A stretch of DNA of 64,000 nt from Saururus chinensis (Eukaryota; Streptophyta; Magnoliopsida; Piperales; Saururaceae), in the NCBI GenBank assembly GCA_035235625.1, contig CP141148.1:36519057-36583056 (forward strand), in the 5' to 3' direction. Each line of letters opens with the position of its first letter. Position 1 is the stretch's first letter. The notes under the pieces were generated by a model, which worked only from the letters and a program-made list of their open reading frames with translations, did no database searches and had not been told where the DNA came from. The translations under genes were made by a program, and so were the position numbers. Below are positions 24,476 through 35,875 of the stretch, piece by piece.

Positions 24476-25595
24476 TGTGACAACCCTACTTTTTGGTACA
24501 TTTTGTAAAACCAATAATAGAGTATTTAATATATTTTTATTAATAAAATATTATTTTAGGTTTAGTGTGTAAAGAGTTGTGGTAGAACTCTAAAAGATAA
24601 ATATAACGATTTTTTAATCACTTAAATCATACATTGGGGCCATAAGTAATGACCTCGAGAAGTGTGTTCCATGAGCAAGACCTATAGTAAAACATATCCT
24701 TGAGTAGTCTTATTTCAAAAAACTTGTCGATATGAGTCCATCGGTACAAAAAATATATAATTCTGACTTATGGTTGGAAAGTCAGTACGTTTTAAAGTTT
24801 TTTTTAAAAAAATAAATAATATTAATATTTTATTATAGGATGACACATTTAAAGTTTTGAAAAAAAGAAAAGAAAATTTTATTATAGGCTGACGCATAAA
24901 TTACGTCAACTATGTCAGCTGACATGGTGCTGCGTGATGCACAGGCCATGTGGTGGATCCATGTCACTTGGTGGTCCTCGTGGCAAAATCACGCACGTGA
25001 TGGCCCGCGTGGCTAAGCCCTAGCACGCAATTTCACCCACATGACATGCAGGACCTGCGTGGTGGGTCCCAATCACATGGAACCTTGCACACACATCGTG
25101 CACCATGTAGTGCCACGTGTCTTTCATTTTCTTATAAATTCATACTTTACCTCCAGTTATTTTTAATTCTACTACTCCTCGAACTTCTTTTACTCCATTA
25201 AGTTATTTTAAGTCCAAATTAAGCTGATTAAAATGCGTTTTCAACTAATTTGACTATGCCGGACGCTATGACAAGGTTAGTTTTTCAGTCTGAGGCCTCT
25301 TCAACTACGAAATTTCTATCCAAGCTTAAGGTAAGGGGTCTTAAACTCTAACTTATGCTTTGTTCGTAATGTCAAATTTCTTTATACTATTTTTATTTAA
25401 CTACACAGGTTTGGCCCATGAAAACTTGGTCAGGTGTACAAATAGGCCTAAGCATAACACAAAAGTTATCTCATATAGAGTCAAAGATTCCGTAGCTGAA
25501 GGAGGACATGAGGCTCCAACAAAAGTTAATAAAGTACCTACTTTCAACACCTCCTTCGTGGCCTCCAAAGAGTGATATGAGCATTGTGGTTGTCA
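24476..25595 (+). mobile_element. LTR-like sequence interrupting the copia remnant
   Basis: It begins TGTGACAACCCTACTTTTTG exactly where the copia gag stops, has a GTGG(T/G)CC-rich middle, and ends possibly at GGTTGTCA (25,595). The start resembles gypsy LTR starts. The pentamer before the start (CTTAT) does not recur after the proposed end, so the right boundary is unproven and this may be a truncated LTR. Confidence 0.4.
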
Positions 25596-25780
25596 TATAT
25601 TTTAACATGTGAGATTAACATAAGAGATTTTGTGGATATAGTGCTAAGGTGTTTTTTTTTATATAATGAGTCCATAATTAAGACTCAAAAGTAGCTATTG
25701 TACATATTGTCAGTTTATAGATATATGAGTGATTATGAAGTTTTTTTTTACGTAATAAAAATCTTTTGCCGCTGAGTCCC

Positions 25781-26302
25781 CACTGTAATAAAAGGCATTA
25801 CCAGTTTTTTGCGACGGACTCATCTAACCATCGTTCTAGATAGATTCAGCGATGGCCAAAACCGTCGTTTTAGACCATCCTTATGCGTCACCAGTGGGCT
25901 TTAGAGACAGTGACATTCGTCTGTCATTATTGTAGCTATGTTCAGCAATGGTTTTAACCGTCGCTGTAACATATCTATGTACGTCGCACCAGAGACTTTC
26001 TGCAACGGTCGAATAGGCTGTGGCTGAAGTTATAAGTATCTGCTGCAGTTAGAAGTATCTACGACGAAGAGACTGCCACTAAAGGTCTAATTACCGTCAC
26101 TAGTAAGGTATGCCCGGAGTTGAGTAAGATTTTTTATGATGCGTACAACCGTCGCTGAAAGTTCAGTAGTCTATTGTTGTAACGAACAGCGACAGGACTA
26201 GTAGCGACAGCTGAGTGCGCGTCGCTATTTGCGGTAGCGACAGTCAATTTGCCCAACAGTGACGGTTTGCATCCGTCGTTGTAGCCAACAATTTTTCCAG
26301 TA
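25781..26302. mobile_element. CACTA-like non-autonomous element
   Basis: The left end is CACTGTAATAAAA and the right end read in reverse is TACTGGAAAAATTG, approximating CACTA-type termini. The interior is packed with GCGACGGT/ACCGTCGC-type motifs in both orientations, as in subterminal repeats of plant En/Spm elements (such as GCGACGGACTC, CAGCGATGG, AACCGTCGCTG, GTAGCGACAG). There is no transposase. The 3-bp flanks (CCC and CTC) do not match perfectly. Confidence 0.55.
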
Positions 26303-26523
26303 CTCCTCACGTGGAGCACATGTCGATGTGAGCATCCTGTGAGCGTCGTGCACTTCAAGCATCTACTCGATATCAAATAGCCATAGAACTCGATATTGGA
26401 CTCCACGATATGTAGAATTGACATAAAAATAATTAGGGATATAATTTGTATTTATTACAACAGTTGTCATGCCAAATAGATCATACCAACTAGCAAAATG
26501 AGATTATAAAGCAAAAATCTATT

Positions 26524-29500
26524 CTAGGTATAAAAGCCGGGGTTAAATGGAACCCCAAGAGAAGGAAGCCAATCAGCACCACTAATGAATGAATTAACAG
26601 TATACTGTTGCACATCTGCCTGAGATTTAATGAATTTAACCCCCGACCACTTTACTCTCTGGCTAGTATTTGCACCTGGACCGGTGTTTGCATACTCCCA
26701 ATAAGTAACGGTTTGTTCATACGCCCCATGACCAGGGAAGTCCGTCCACCCTGCTGGATCAATTACTCCATCAATGAGGGACTGCATGACTATTGTTGTT
26801 GCATATTGTTGCCATGGTCGTCCCAAATATGACATCACCTTTGTGAGATCGATGCCTGGAGCTGCTGTAATTTTGCAATGATGAAACACAGTAGCACTTT
26901 TATCTGCCTGTGTTTTTTTGCCTTGGGCAGAGATCACATTTCCTTGCCCAAAAATGGGTTTTTGGAGAAATATGTTGCAGTCTTGGAACACAACTATAGC
27001 TCCACCGAATATGAAGTCTATGGTGCCGTATATATCGCATTCTCTGTAGAATTGCACCTTGTCTACAACAAAGAGGGTGTCCTGATACCCCACGAAGCTG
27101 CATTTGTAGAATGTTGCCCTATTGGATGAGCTCATCATGGCCACTGCTTGCCCCCCTTGAGGACCTGCTGTGTTCTCAATTGTCATCATGGAAGCATGAA
27201 ACTGATCTCCAAGCACCACTGGAATGCATGAAACAAACACATAAATCAACACAACACAACGTTTTCATGCATACGAATCTCAAAAAACATTAAAATGTTT
27301 TGGGTACAAGGGGAATTCGATTCCTCATAATCTGACTAAAAAGGGCAGGTAAACCAGCCTCATATATCATTGTATCTTGCGGTCAATCCCTTCGGGTTAT
27401 GTACAACTCCCACACATTGCACACACCCAAGTAAGGATATAATCCTTATGAGTGGCCAACATAGTGGGGTTCAAACCAAGGACCGGAATCACCGGAGGTT
27501 TGGCCTTGGCGATCCCACCAAAATTCCTTTGTTTAATGAACCTCAAATTATTCTTTTACATTGTTGAAGTCGCCTAAATTATTTCATATAAAGATTTTAA
27601 GACTCAGTATTCTTAAAAAAGAAATTAAGAAAGTGTACCTAATGCACCGGAGTCTACAACGCTTTGCCCTGTTGAATTGCTTCTATCAGATGAGAGAATT
27701 GTTTTACCTATCCCATCTCCTAAGAAGACTAAGTTCACTCTAGTAGCATCCACAACTACGTTCTCTTTGTAAGTTCCAGCCTTAATGTAGATCACATACT
27801 TCTGGGTTGAGTTAGTGGGAGCGCTTTGTACCGCTTGTGTGACAGTTGTGTAGTTCCCACTGCCATCCTGTGCAACCACAACATTTGCCTGGAATTGAGA
27901 GTCAGCTGCCTTGCCAGATGTTGGAGTCTTTTGAGAGAGACGAGAAACTTTTGTTCTTGATGACACAAGTTGGTTTTTTATGCTTGGAGTTGGAGTTTCT
28001 GATTCTATTCGTGGCATATTAGTGGCTAGCTTGCTTTTTATCCCTACCAACTTTGATGTTAGATCCTGCAATATGTCAACACAGAAATGAATACGGGCAA
28101 ATTACCCAAGTCACAAAACTTTCTTAAAAATACTCCATATATTCATACTAAGAACCATGATAATATTTAAATCAATATTTAAAAATTTAAGACTTGGACT
28201 CAACACCACCTAAGGCCATGTAGCTGAGTTAACTCAGAGTTTTGGACTCACAATTGAGTCATGCAGGATTTAAGTCTTTATTTATGGATAATTTGTACAT
28301 TTACATTAATGTAATTTAAGCAAAATCATAAAATATATTCAATCTTAAAAAAATATTTAATATCATCAAATGTTTAGTTTTAGTAAAATAAAGCTTCTTA
28401 GGAACATAAAAAAAGATGTTGGGTTTTAAGATAACAAGGCAATCAATTTCCTGAACGTGAAGATAAAATCAAAGAAATTTTTTTTTATTCCTAGTCATAA
28501 GATCAAATACTTTAGATGTGAAATTTTATCTAAAAAAATCTCAAAATAACCATAAACTAAATATGGTGAGGTTACACATTATAGTTTTTTTCTCCTAGCT
28601 AGTGTAAATATTTGAAGTACAACAAAGATGCAGTTGTAAACTTAACTTTGGGTCATAATTGTTATACAAATGTTTTCATTTACCCTTGATTAAATGTTAG
28701 AGGATGTCGACAAGTTATTTATCAAAATATCACTTTAATTAAAGAAAAGATACCCTATGAGGATGTCTTTTCATTGCTACTAGTGGATAACTAATAAAAT
28801 AATAAATAAAACACCTTAATCATGATATTAGTTTCAATAAAAGAGGTAATAATTATTTTAAATTAACAAATAATTTTATTTATGAGGTATAAATATGGAA
28901 GTTTTTAATGAAAAAATAATGTGTGGAAAATAAGGATGGAGTAATTGGCCGACATAGAAGAGACTTGACGAGTTGACTCGACTCGTAGAGTGGAGTCATT
29001 GAGGGAGTTATGCTTATTGGAGTTTGCAAAAAAGTTTGACTCTATATGCAAAGAAGCTGAGTTCACTCTATATACACTCAAAAATAAATTTTAAAACTAA
29101 GATATATCCAATGAAATTCTGCTCATGTAGATTTAGGGAACAAAGACAAATAAAAGCTGATAACATGGTTGTTTTCATTTGTCCTCCAAAAGAACAAGCC
29201 GGATTATAAATTTTTAATGTCATACACATGCATACAATATGCTTTAAGTAATCAATATAACTAGGATATAGATTATGGACTGTACTTGGCAAATGTCTGC
29301 TACAACTTCCATCCAGCGATTGCTCTTGGGTGAATGGAGTTCATTACCTATATGGTCCATGAGTGGATCATCAGATCTGACACTTTGACCCTCTAATGCC
29401 TCTACAAGTCGCTTGTTACTAACTTCATTGTCTAGCAACCTGCAACCGATTGCCAACATGAGCTCCTCATTGTCTCCGATGAGCGTCTCAAGCAGCCCAG

Positions 29501-29825
29501 GCAAGTAGCGTTCCGCTTTGTCTCCATCAGCCCACTTGGTGATGATCCTAGCCAGCCCTGGGATGCTGGCCTCCATGCTCAGGGGGTCCAGTATGAGAGC
29601 TCTAACGCAATGGTCATGGAAACTGGTGATGTTGCAAGCCTTCAGGGTTGATACAACATCATACCCAGCACAGCCCAAGTAATAAGTCGAGAAAAGAAGG
29701 CTAGCTGATAGACCAAGTAATAAGACAAATGTCTGGGAGAACATATTGGCGAACCTTCCTGGTGAAACCCTTTGGGTCTTCAGTAGGTGAATGTGGGGCT
29801 GAAGAAGGCTGGCAGTTGAAGACAT
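26524..29825 (-). CDS. Pectinesterase with N-terminal PMEI-type pro-region
   Basis: Pectin methylesterases remove methyl groups from homogalacturonan in the cell wall. The exons are 29,286-29,825, 27,639-28,065 and 26,524-27,218, giving 553 aa; phases fit (0, then 1). The ATG at 29,825 is followed by a hydrophobic anchor or signal at about residues 28-53. The pro-region has a Cys pair of PMEI type (C-X8-C in ACNITSFHDHC) and two further cysteines (IGC, DIC). The catalytic domain starts near residue 240. It shows GTYKENV (277-283), GGQAVAM with Gln346, YQDTL with Gln368 and Asp369, DFIFG with Asp390, and YLGRPW with Arg456, so all catalytic residues are present. Only SRLS lies where an RRLL-type processing site is usual. 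The segment at the exon 2/3 junction is shorter than in most relatives. Likely active. Confidence 0.93.
28066..29285 (-). other. Pectinesterase intron 1
   Basis: A 1.2-kb AT-rich intron starting GTACAG and ending CATATTGCAG on the minus strand. I see no inserted gene or clear transposon in it. Confidence 0.7.
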
Positions 29826-30859
29826 CAGCTAGGGTGCTTATACTTAATTAACACATATCCATGTCGTGCTCCGGTCAGAAGTGAAGCGTGCAAGGTCAAC
29901 CTTGCATGTAGAAGAGAGACTACACCTGCCTCTGGTTAAGATTGCTCTCTCTAGATTCTTTTCCCTTGAAAATTTTTTACCGTCTAAGGCTGTTGGACTT
30001 GGTGTGTTTTTACAGCCTTTCATTCTGGCATTCTTCCTCATAAGTGAAGAAAAACTCTTGGTTTTTAAGGGTCAACCTTTCATTAACATATTACCAAAGG
30101 CAATTTTTATTGCCACAGGTCAAGCCTGCTCTTATTGCCAAGTATATCCTCGTTTGCCACAAATGGAATTCACAACCACAGCCTTTAATTGGCCAGGTGA
30201 TTAGAGGGCCCTGAAGAAAATCACCTTTCCTGTCAGAATAGGAAAATGAGATCTGACAAAACTAACGACATGATCAAATTCAGCTCAGCAGGAATTGAAA
30301 AAAGGGACCCATGAGCCAGCTACTGAGCCCGAACATCGCTTGAACATGAAGGAAATATTGTTAGTAGTTAAGCAGCCTGTTAAAAAAATCCTTTCGTGCA
30401 AATAACATGCTAGTTAGGTCTTGACAACGAGGAGGTAGTGGACATCACATATTTGGCCCATTGCATTCCTTTGGATCCTAGTTGAGAAATGCCGGATGTG
30501 GGCCAATGGCAAGGCTGATGGCGGTAGTCCAGCCGACTGCCTCCTCAAACACCCAGTCCTCCTCTTTAATTTCATATTAGTGCATCCCTAATACTATTCC
30601 ATGAAAAACATAAGGTATTTGATGATCCTATCTCAAACACTGGGTTGTCATTGATCCACCATGGTCAAAACTCCGAACTCGCTCCTCCTCGACTCTGTCA
30701 CCAGCCACCTTCACCTAAAAACTGTCTTCTTTACTCTCCCCTCTAAGGGCCCCTAAAGACTCCCCTTAATTATGCCCTAATAAGCCATTTTATAACATGG
30801 GGATTAGGATTCTTAATCCCTTTAGAAGTTGAGACAACTAGGCTACTTAGCCCGCTTTT
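29826..30859. other. Intergenic upstream of the pectinesterase gene
   Basis: Probable promoter side of the pectinesterase gene. No clear TATA box or other gene is recognised. The open stretch 29,866-30,204 (+) has no recognisable domain. Confidence 0.4.
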
Positions 30860-31317
30860 TTATTATTTTTAACTTTAATTAACGGAGCCCCTAAGATGAC
30901 TTAAACGAGCCTAATACACATCCAAATTGGGTAACCGGCCCCTCTACAATATATTTAACTTTAAACAGTCGTAACTCCTTTATCTGAACTCTAATTTGTA
31001 CATTCTTGGTGGCATTTCAAAGCTATTTTTTTCTCCTTTCTAAATACATTGGTCACAACCACCATTTTTTTTACCATTGAGTAAGTTATTCTTATACTAA
31101 GTTCAAGGGGTCAAATACCCTAATTTTTATGTGTTTAATTTTTGAAACTTAGGAAAATCTAGGATATTATATTTTTCCCCCCTTAAAAAGAATTGTGTCC
31201 TCGTAATTTGCCACGGTCAATCCTTGACAAGCTTGGCCTTCAACTCAAAAACTAATTATGCCCTCTCTAGGGTTTCTATTCTGATCATATACTCAATGGA
31301 ATTTCCCATAGGAGGCA
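30860..31317 (-). mobile_element. Gypsy-like remnant (internal/LTR junction) split by a solo LTR
   Basis: On the minus strand, GAGGACACAATTCTTTT followed by AAGGGGGG (31,180-31,215) resembles the end of gypsy pol and the purine tract before a 3' LTR. Downstream text such as AGGAGTTACGACTG also looks LTR-like. The remnant is cut at 31,317 by the family-1 solo LTR, and related flank continues at 34,826-35,090. It is too degraded to classify. Confidence 0.4.
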
Positions 31318-34300
31318 TGTCACGCCCCGGCGATGCCCGACTCGAGCCGAACCCGGTCCAAGGGCTGGTCAAGCGCGCGGGGGCGACGAAGGAAAATTGA
31401 GAAACGGTTTAGCGGAAGACTTAACCCTAACCATGGGCGATTTAACTGAATTATGGAGTACGCACAATCCTTTGAACAAGAGTAAATAAGAAAAAAAAAA
31501 AAGAGTTGCTTATCACAAAGTAAACAACTAATCTCAAACCCACATGCTTAGTTAACTAAAGCCCACACTGACTCAAAATAAGTCTTAAGCAACACCACTG
31601 TAAAATGTGACATAAATCCAAAACAGAGAACCCTACACAAAAGTTCTAAACATAAGGTATAAAACCAAAGGAAAATAAGTCACACAACAATCTCTACGAT
31701 CACATCCAAGTCATCTTCGACCTTTCCTCAAAGAGGAAATCCTGTCCGTCTGCATGTCGCACCACGCAGCCCCAAACAAAACATAAGAAAGAGGGGTGAG
31801 TTTAACAAACTCAGCAATGGTTTTTAATATCACTATCAACATCGAAAATACGACAGCATAGCAATATAATCATTCAGATCAAAGATTAGCAAGATGCATT
31901 ATTTTCTGATCACACATACACATAATCTAAAACTGCATCATAGTGTATAATCCACAAAATGTCATTTACATCATAACAACCTGCATGAAAGTATCTCTAA
32001 TCATACATATTCCATCATGCATCACATCATAACAACCTGCATGAATGTATCTCTAACATACATATTCTGTCATGCATCACATCATGATCAACCTGCATGA
32101 ATGTATCTCTAACATACATATTCCCTCATGCATCACATCATAACAACCTGCATGAATGTGTCTCTAACATACATATTCTCTTATGCATCACATCATAACA
32201 ACCTGCATGAATATGTCTCTAACATATATATTCCCTCATGCATCACATCATAACAACCTGCATGAATGTATCTCTAACATACATATTCCCTCATGCATCA
32301 CATTCTCATTCATCATGCATGTATAAGTGTCACACACGCACACTAGTCCAACATGCAAGTCCATACCCATAGAGAATAAACCTGCTCTTCAAGACCGGAG
32401 CCCTCGAGCAAACACTTATCAAATAGACATGCTCCTCAAGGCCAATGCCTACGAACAACTCCTGCTCCTCAAGGCTAATGCCTTCGAGCAACTCCTGCTC
32501 CTCAAGGCCAACGCCTTCGAGCAACGCCTGCCCATCAAGTCTAAACTCTCGGGCAACCCTGCTTATCAAGACTAAAGTCCCAAGCAACAACACCTAGCAA
32601 GCCGGTGGACTCAGACAAACCAGTTGGATTTTCAGGGTCCAGCAAATCATAAATAATCTCAATCCGCAAGACAAGTACACAACTCATCCTTACTTAACTC
32701 CATTTAACTAGACTCAACCCGGGGAGTGCACTCGTTCCACACAGGAACTCAAATCAAAACATGTCCTTTCAGACCAATCAACTACGATTAATCCACGACC
32801 GATCAATCCGGCACATGATTTTACCACATTGCATCTAATCGGTCAAATTCGATTAACCTCGATGAAGCCTCAATTGGAAATCCATTTTCATGATGCATGC
32901 AACATGGTACATATGTGGGCAAGGCATACATGAACCCTAAACCATGATAAATGTTGTCATCAGCCCCTAATGCATCATTCATAATCATAATATCAAGCTT
33001 CAACAACATCATCAAACCCCACATGTGTGTGTACCTAGTAGAAGCATTTCACACAATGCATATCAACATGCTTGAAATTAAACTCACTACCCCACTACAC
33101 ATGTGAATTTCCATCTAAACATGAATTCTAGCAAAAATCATAGGAGAAGGATCGTTGAAATCGTATCTCAATTCAAAACTCAACCAAAAAGGCTAAACAC
33201 ATATAAGATCATTCATTTCATCCTTGAGTCATGACATTCACCAACATCTACACATCAACTAACCACATTCTATCATGACAAACCAGTCCAATAATAGGTT
33301 ATAGTTCTATTGAAAATATGCTTAACCATAGGGAATCAACAATTCCTAATTTCAAGATGACAATTTCAACATCATGCCACAAAACATAAGTCATTCCACA
33401 AATCTCTAATCATATATCCCAACTTCACAACCTCAATAGCATGCCTTTCCAGTAGCATAATACAGCTCAAAACACTCCACATTCACATAAAATTGGAAAG
33501 TTAAAGTGGAACCATCGAAATAAACATCATGCATTAGAAGACAATTCTGCTGTATAGCCGTTTGAACGCCCTTCAGGCCATTCGATCGGCTAAATGGGAA
33601 AATTTGAAATTCACAGTTTGGCCGTTTGAACGCCCAGCAGGCCGTTCAATCGGCTAAATTGGAAAATTGTCGTTCCGATAGTGTTGCCGTTCAAACGCCC
33701 AGAAGGGCCGTTCGAACGCCAACAAGGTAGAACTGAACCATCTTCTTCCTTTCGTAATTTCAAACCAAAACACCATTGATAACATTTCAAATCCACATTT
33801 AACACCCTAATCATCATCAAAAGTCCTTCATGACTTCCAGAATGTTAAACCATATCATAATAATACAAAACCGTAAGAAATCGGGATTAAAGAATTTCAT
33901 TTTCTAATCATGCCATTAACACATCAAATCAAGTAACTCCATTCGAAATAAGCCAAAAATTAAGAGTTTTACCATGGATAAACTGAAATTTTGAAGGTCC
34001 ATTACCTTATCGCTTGATTAAGCTTGGATTTGAAGGTCACCCTTCTTGAAAACCTTACAAAAACATAGAGTATGAATTAAACTCCATTAAAAATAGATTT
34101 ACCAAAGAAATCCCTAATTGAAACTTAGATCTAGGGCTTATTGATCATAAAAATCGAATTTTAAAAGCTAGGGTTTGTAGTAAAATCCAAATCAGTAGTT
34201 TTTGATGTCCAAAAGCGAATTGAAACAAAGGGGAAATAGTAGATTTAGAAGAGATTAAGAAGAAAGCTAGGATTTAGTGCTTAATTAGAGTAGGTTTACC

Positions 34301-34820
34301 TTAAACACCTTCTAATTCGGGCCTAATTAGGGATTAGGCCTGACCTCTCCTCCTCAGCCTATTCCCAAAATGGAAATGGCTCAGGTTTTCCCTTTCATAG
34401 TAAGGGTTGGGGTATGTATGGGTAAGTTATGGGGTGTAAATAGGAAAAGTAGGCTAAAAATGGGTATTTTACAAATTTAAGCACTAATTAAGCCTAAGAA
34501 AATTCTGACAATTTTTGTATGGGCTTAAGTAGACATCTGGGTTCATTTAACCCAAAAACCAAAATTTCAACGGTGGGGCCCACAGGGGTCCCGCCAAAAC
34601 CCTAATTTTTGAAAAAATAGTAAAAATTCAAAAAAATCCCAAAAATTCACATTTGATTCAAAATCACTTAAAATCACTAATATTAATGTTGATTTTGGTT
34701 AAAACTATCATAAATACTATTTATTCATGAAATCACCGAATAAATCAGAAAACGCGTTAATCTCACGATAACCAATAATTAAAGAAAACCAAAAACCGGT
34801 TTAAGATCAGGTATCTTACA
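31318..34820 (-). mobile_element. Solo LTR, family 1, copy 2 (inverted)
   Basis: The 3,503-bp block on the minus strand starts TGTAAGATACC and ends GGGGCGTGACA. It is flanked by the 5-bp duplication AGGCA (31,313-31,317 and 34,821-34,825). It aligns in reverse with 13,738-17,168 over its full length, including AAACCGGTTTTTGG near the start and the ~55-bp array (here 31,975-32,300). Its TATA site is mutated to TATGAAAG. Extra local repeats of a CTCCTCAAGG-GCC-type unit lie at 32,380-32,590. No internal region remains. Confidence 0.88.
31975..32300 (-). repeat. ~55-bp tandem repeat inside solo LTR copy 2
   Basis: About six copies of a unit with AACAACCTGCATGAATGTA then TCTCTAACATACATATTC. It is the reverse-strand equivalent of the array at 16,226-16,505. 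Confidence 0.8.
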
Positions 34821-34825
34821 AGGCA

Positions 34826-35690
34826 TATCTTCTCACATGACTTAATCCATTAGATCTACATCGTTTAGTGCTCCGTGGTCGGTCCCCTTCTCACCTAAGC
34901 AATTTATATGTAAGGGAAAATGACTCCCAAAACATTGAATTGTAAACCCAATGTTGCTCTCCTAGCCTAAGAAAAATGTCAAGTTAAGGTCCAAAACCAA
35001 TAGTAAATAAACTTGGAGGTCCATAATACATTTCCCCCCTCAAACCACATCAATTGAAACTTATAATCTAAGTAGCACACATTAAGAAATTGAAAATCCT
35101 ACAAAATTCAGGTTGTTATACCTGCGCCATGCATCGGGCGCGGGTGACACACTGACCATTTCTGTGGGCTTATTTTTAAACGTGTGTGGGTTTATTTTTT
35201 TGCCAACTTTCTCTCCCACTTCTGAAACTTCATTTCTCTTGTTCTAAGTCTTTTTAAGTCAAGGGTGCTAGAAGTCGTGGAGGATTACTTTTCCAATTCA
35301 ATACCTCTAAGGCCAGAAACGTGATGTCCAAGTTCTTGAAGTCTGGTGCATCATCTTCATTCTTGCATGGGAAGCAAGGTAGGGGATGTTAAACTCTAAA
35401 CACATGCTTAGTATTAATTTTATGAATGATTTTACTCGGGTTTTTACGAAACTTTTAAGGTAAGATATTATTGTGTGAATTAATTTTGTACGTGCCACTT
35501 AATATTTTTGTTATGTACACTTATGTGAATTGATTTTATACGTGCCACTTAGTGTTTTGGTTTTGTACATTGTTTTGATGCCTATTGAGAAAAATAATCA
35601 GAAAGTGGTAGGCATAGGGTGGAGTATCATAGAAAAACTCCTTCCCTAAGTGGTGCTTGTTACCCCATGAGCGCGGGGGTAAGCCGTTGG
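34826..35690. other. Degenerate LTR-like flank
   Basis: 34,826-35,090 continues the remnant seen at 30,860-31,317. From about 35,112 (TGTTATACCTGCGCC) the sequence resembles the start and R/U5 region of another gypsy LTR, including CCATGAGCGCGGGGGTAAG near 35,667. No coding sequence is seen. Confidence 0.35.
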
Positions 35691-35698
35691 GTATCAAG

Positions 35699-35875
35699 AC
35701 TTGTGGATTTAATGTGATTTGGATTTGAGCTTGTGAATTTGATGTACTTCAGAATTGAGCTTGTGGATTTGATTTGGTTCATAATTGAGCTAGTGAATTT
35801 GATGTAATTCGGAATTGAGCTTGTGAATTTGATTTGATTCAGAATTGAACTTGTGAATTTGATTTGATTCAGAAT
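35699..35875 (+). repeat. 30-bp minisatellite, left part
   Basis: About six copies of a unit such as GAATTGAGCTTGTGAATTTG plus ATTTGATTCA. The array resumes at 40,825-40,922, because a 4.95-kb LTR was inserted within it. Confidence 0.85.
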
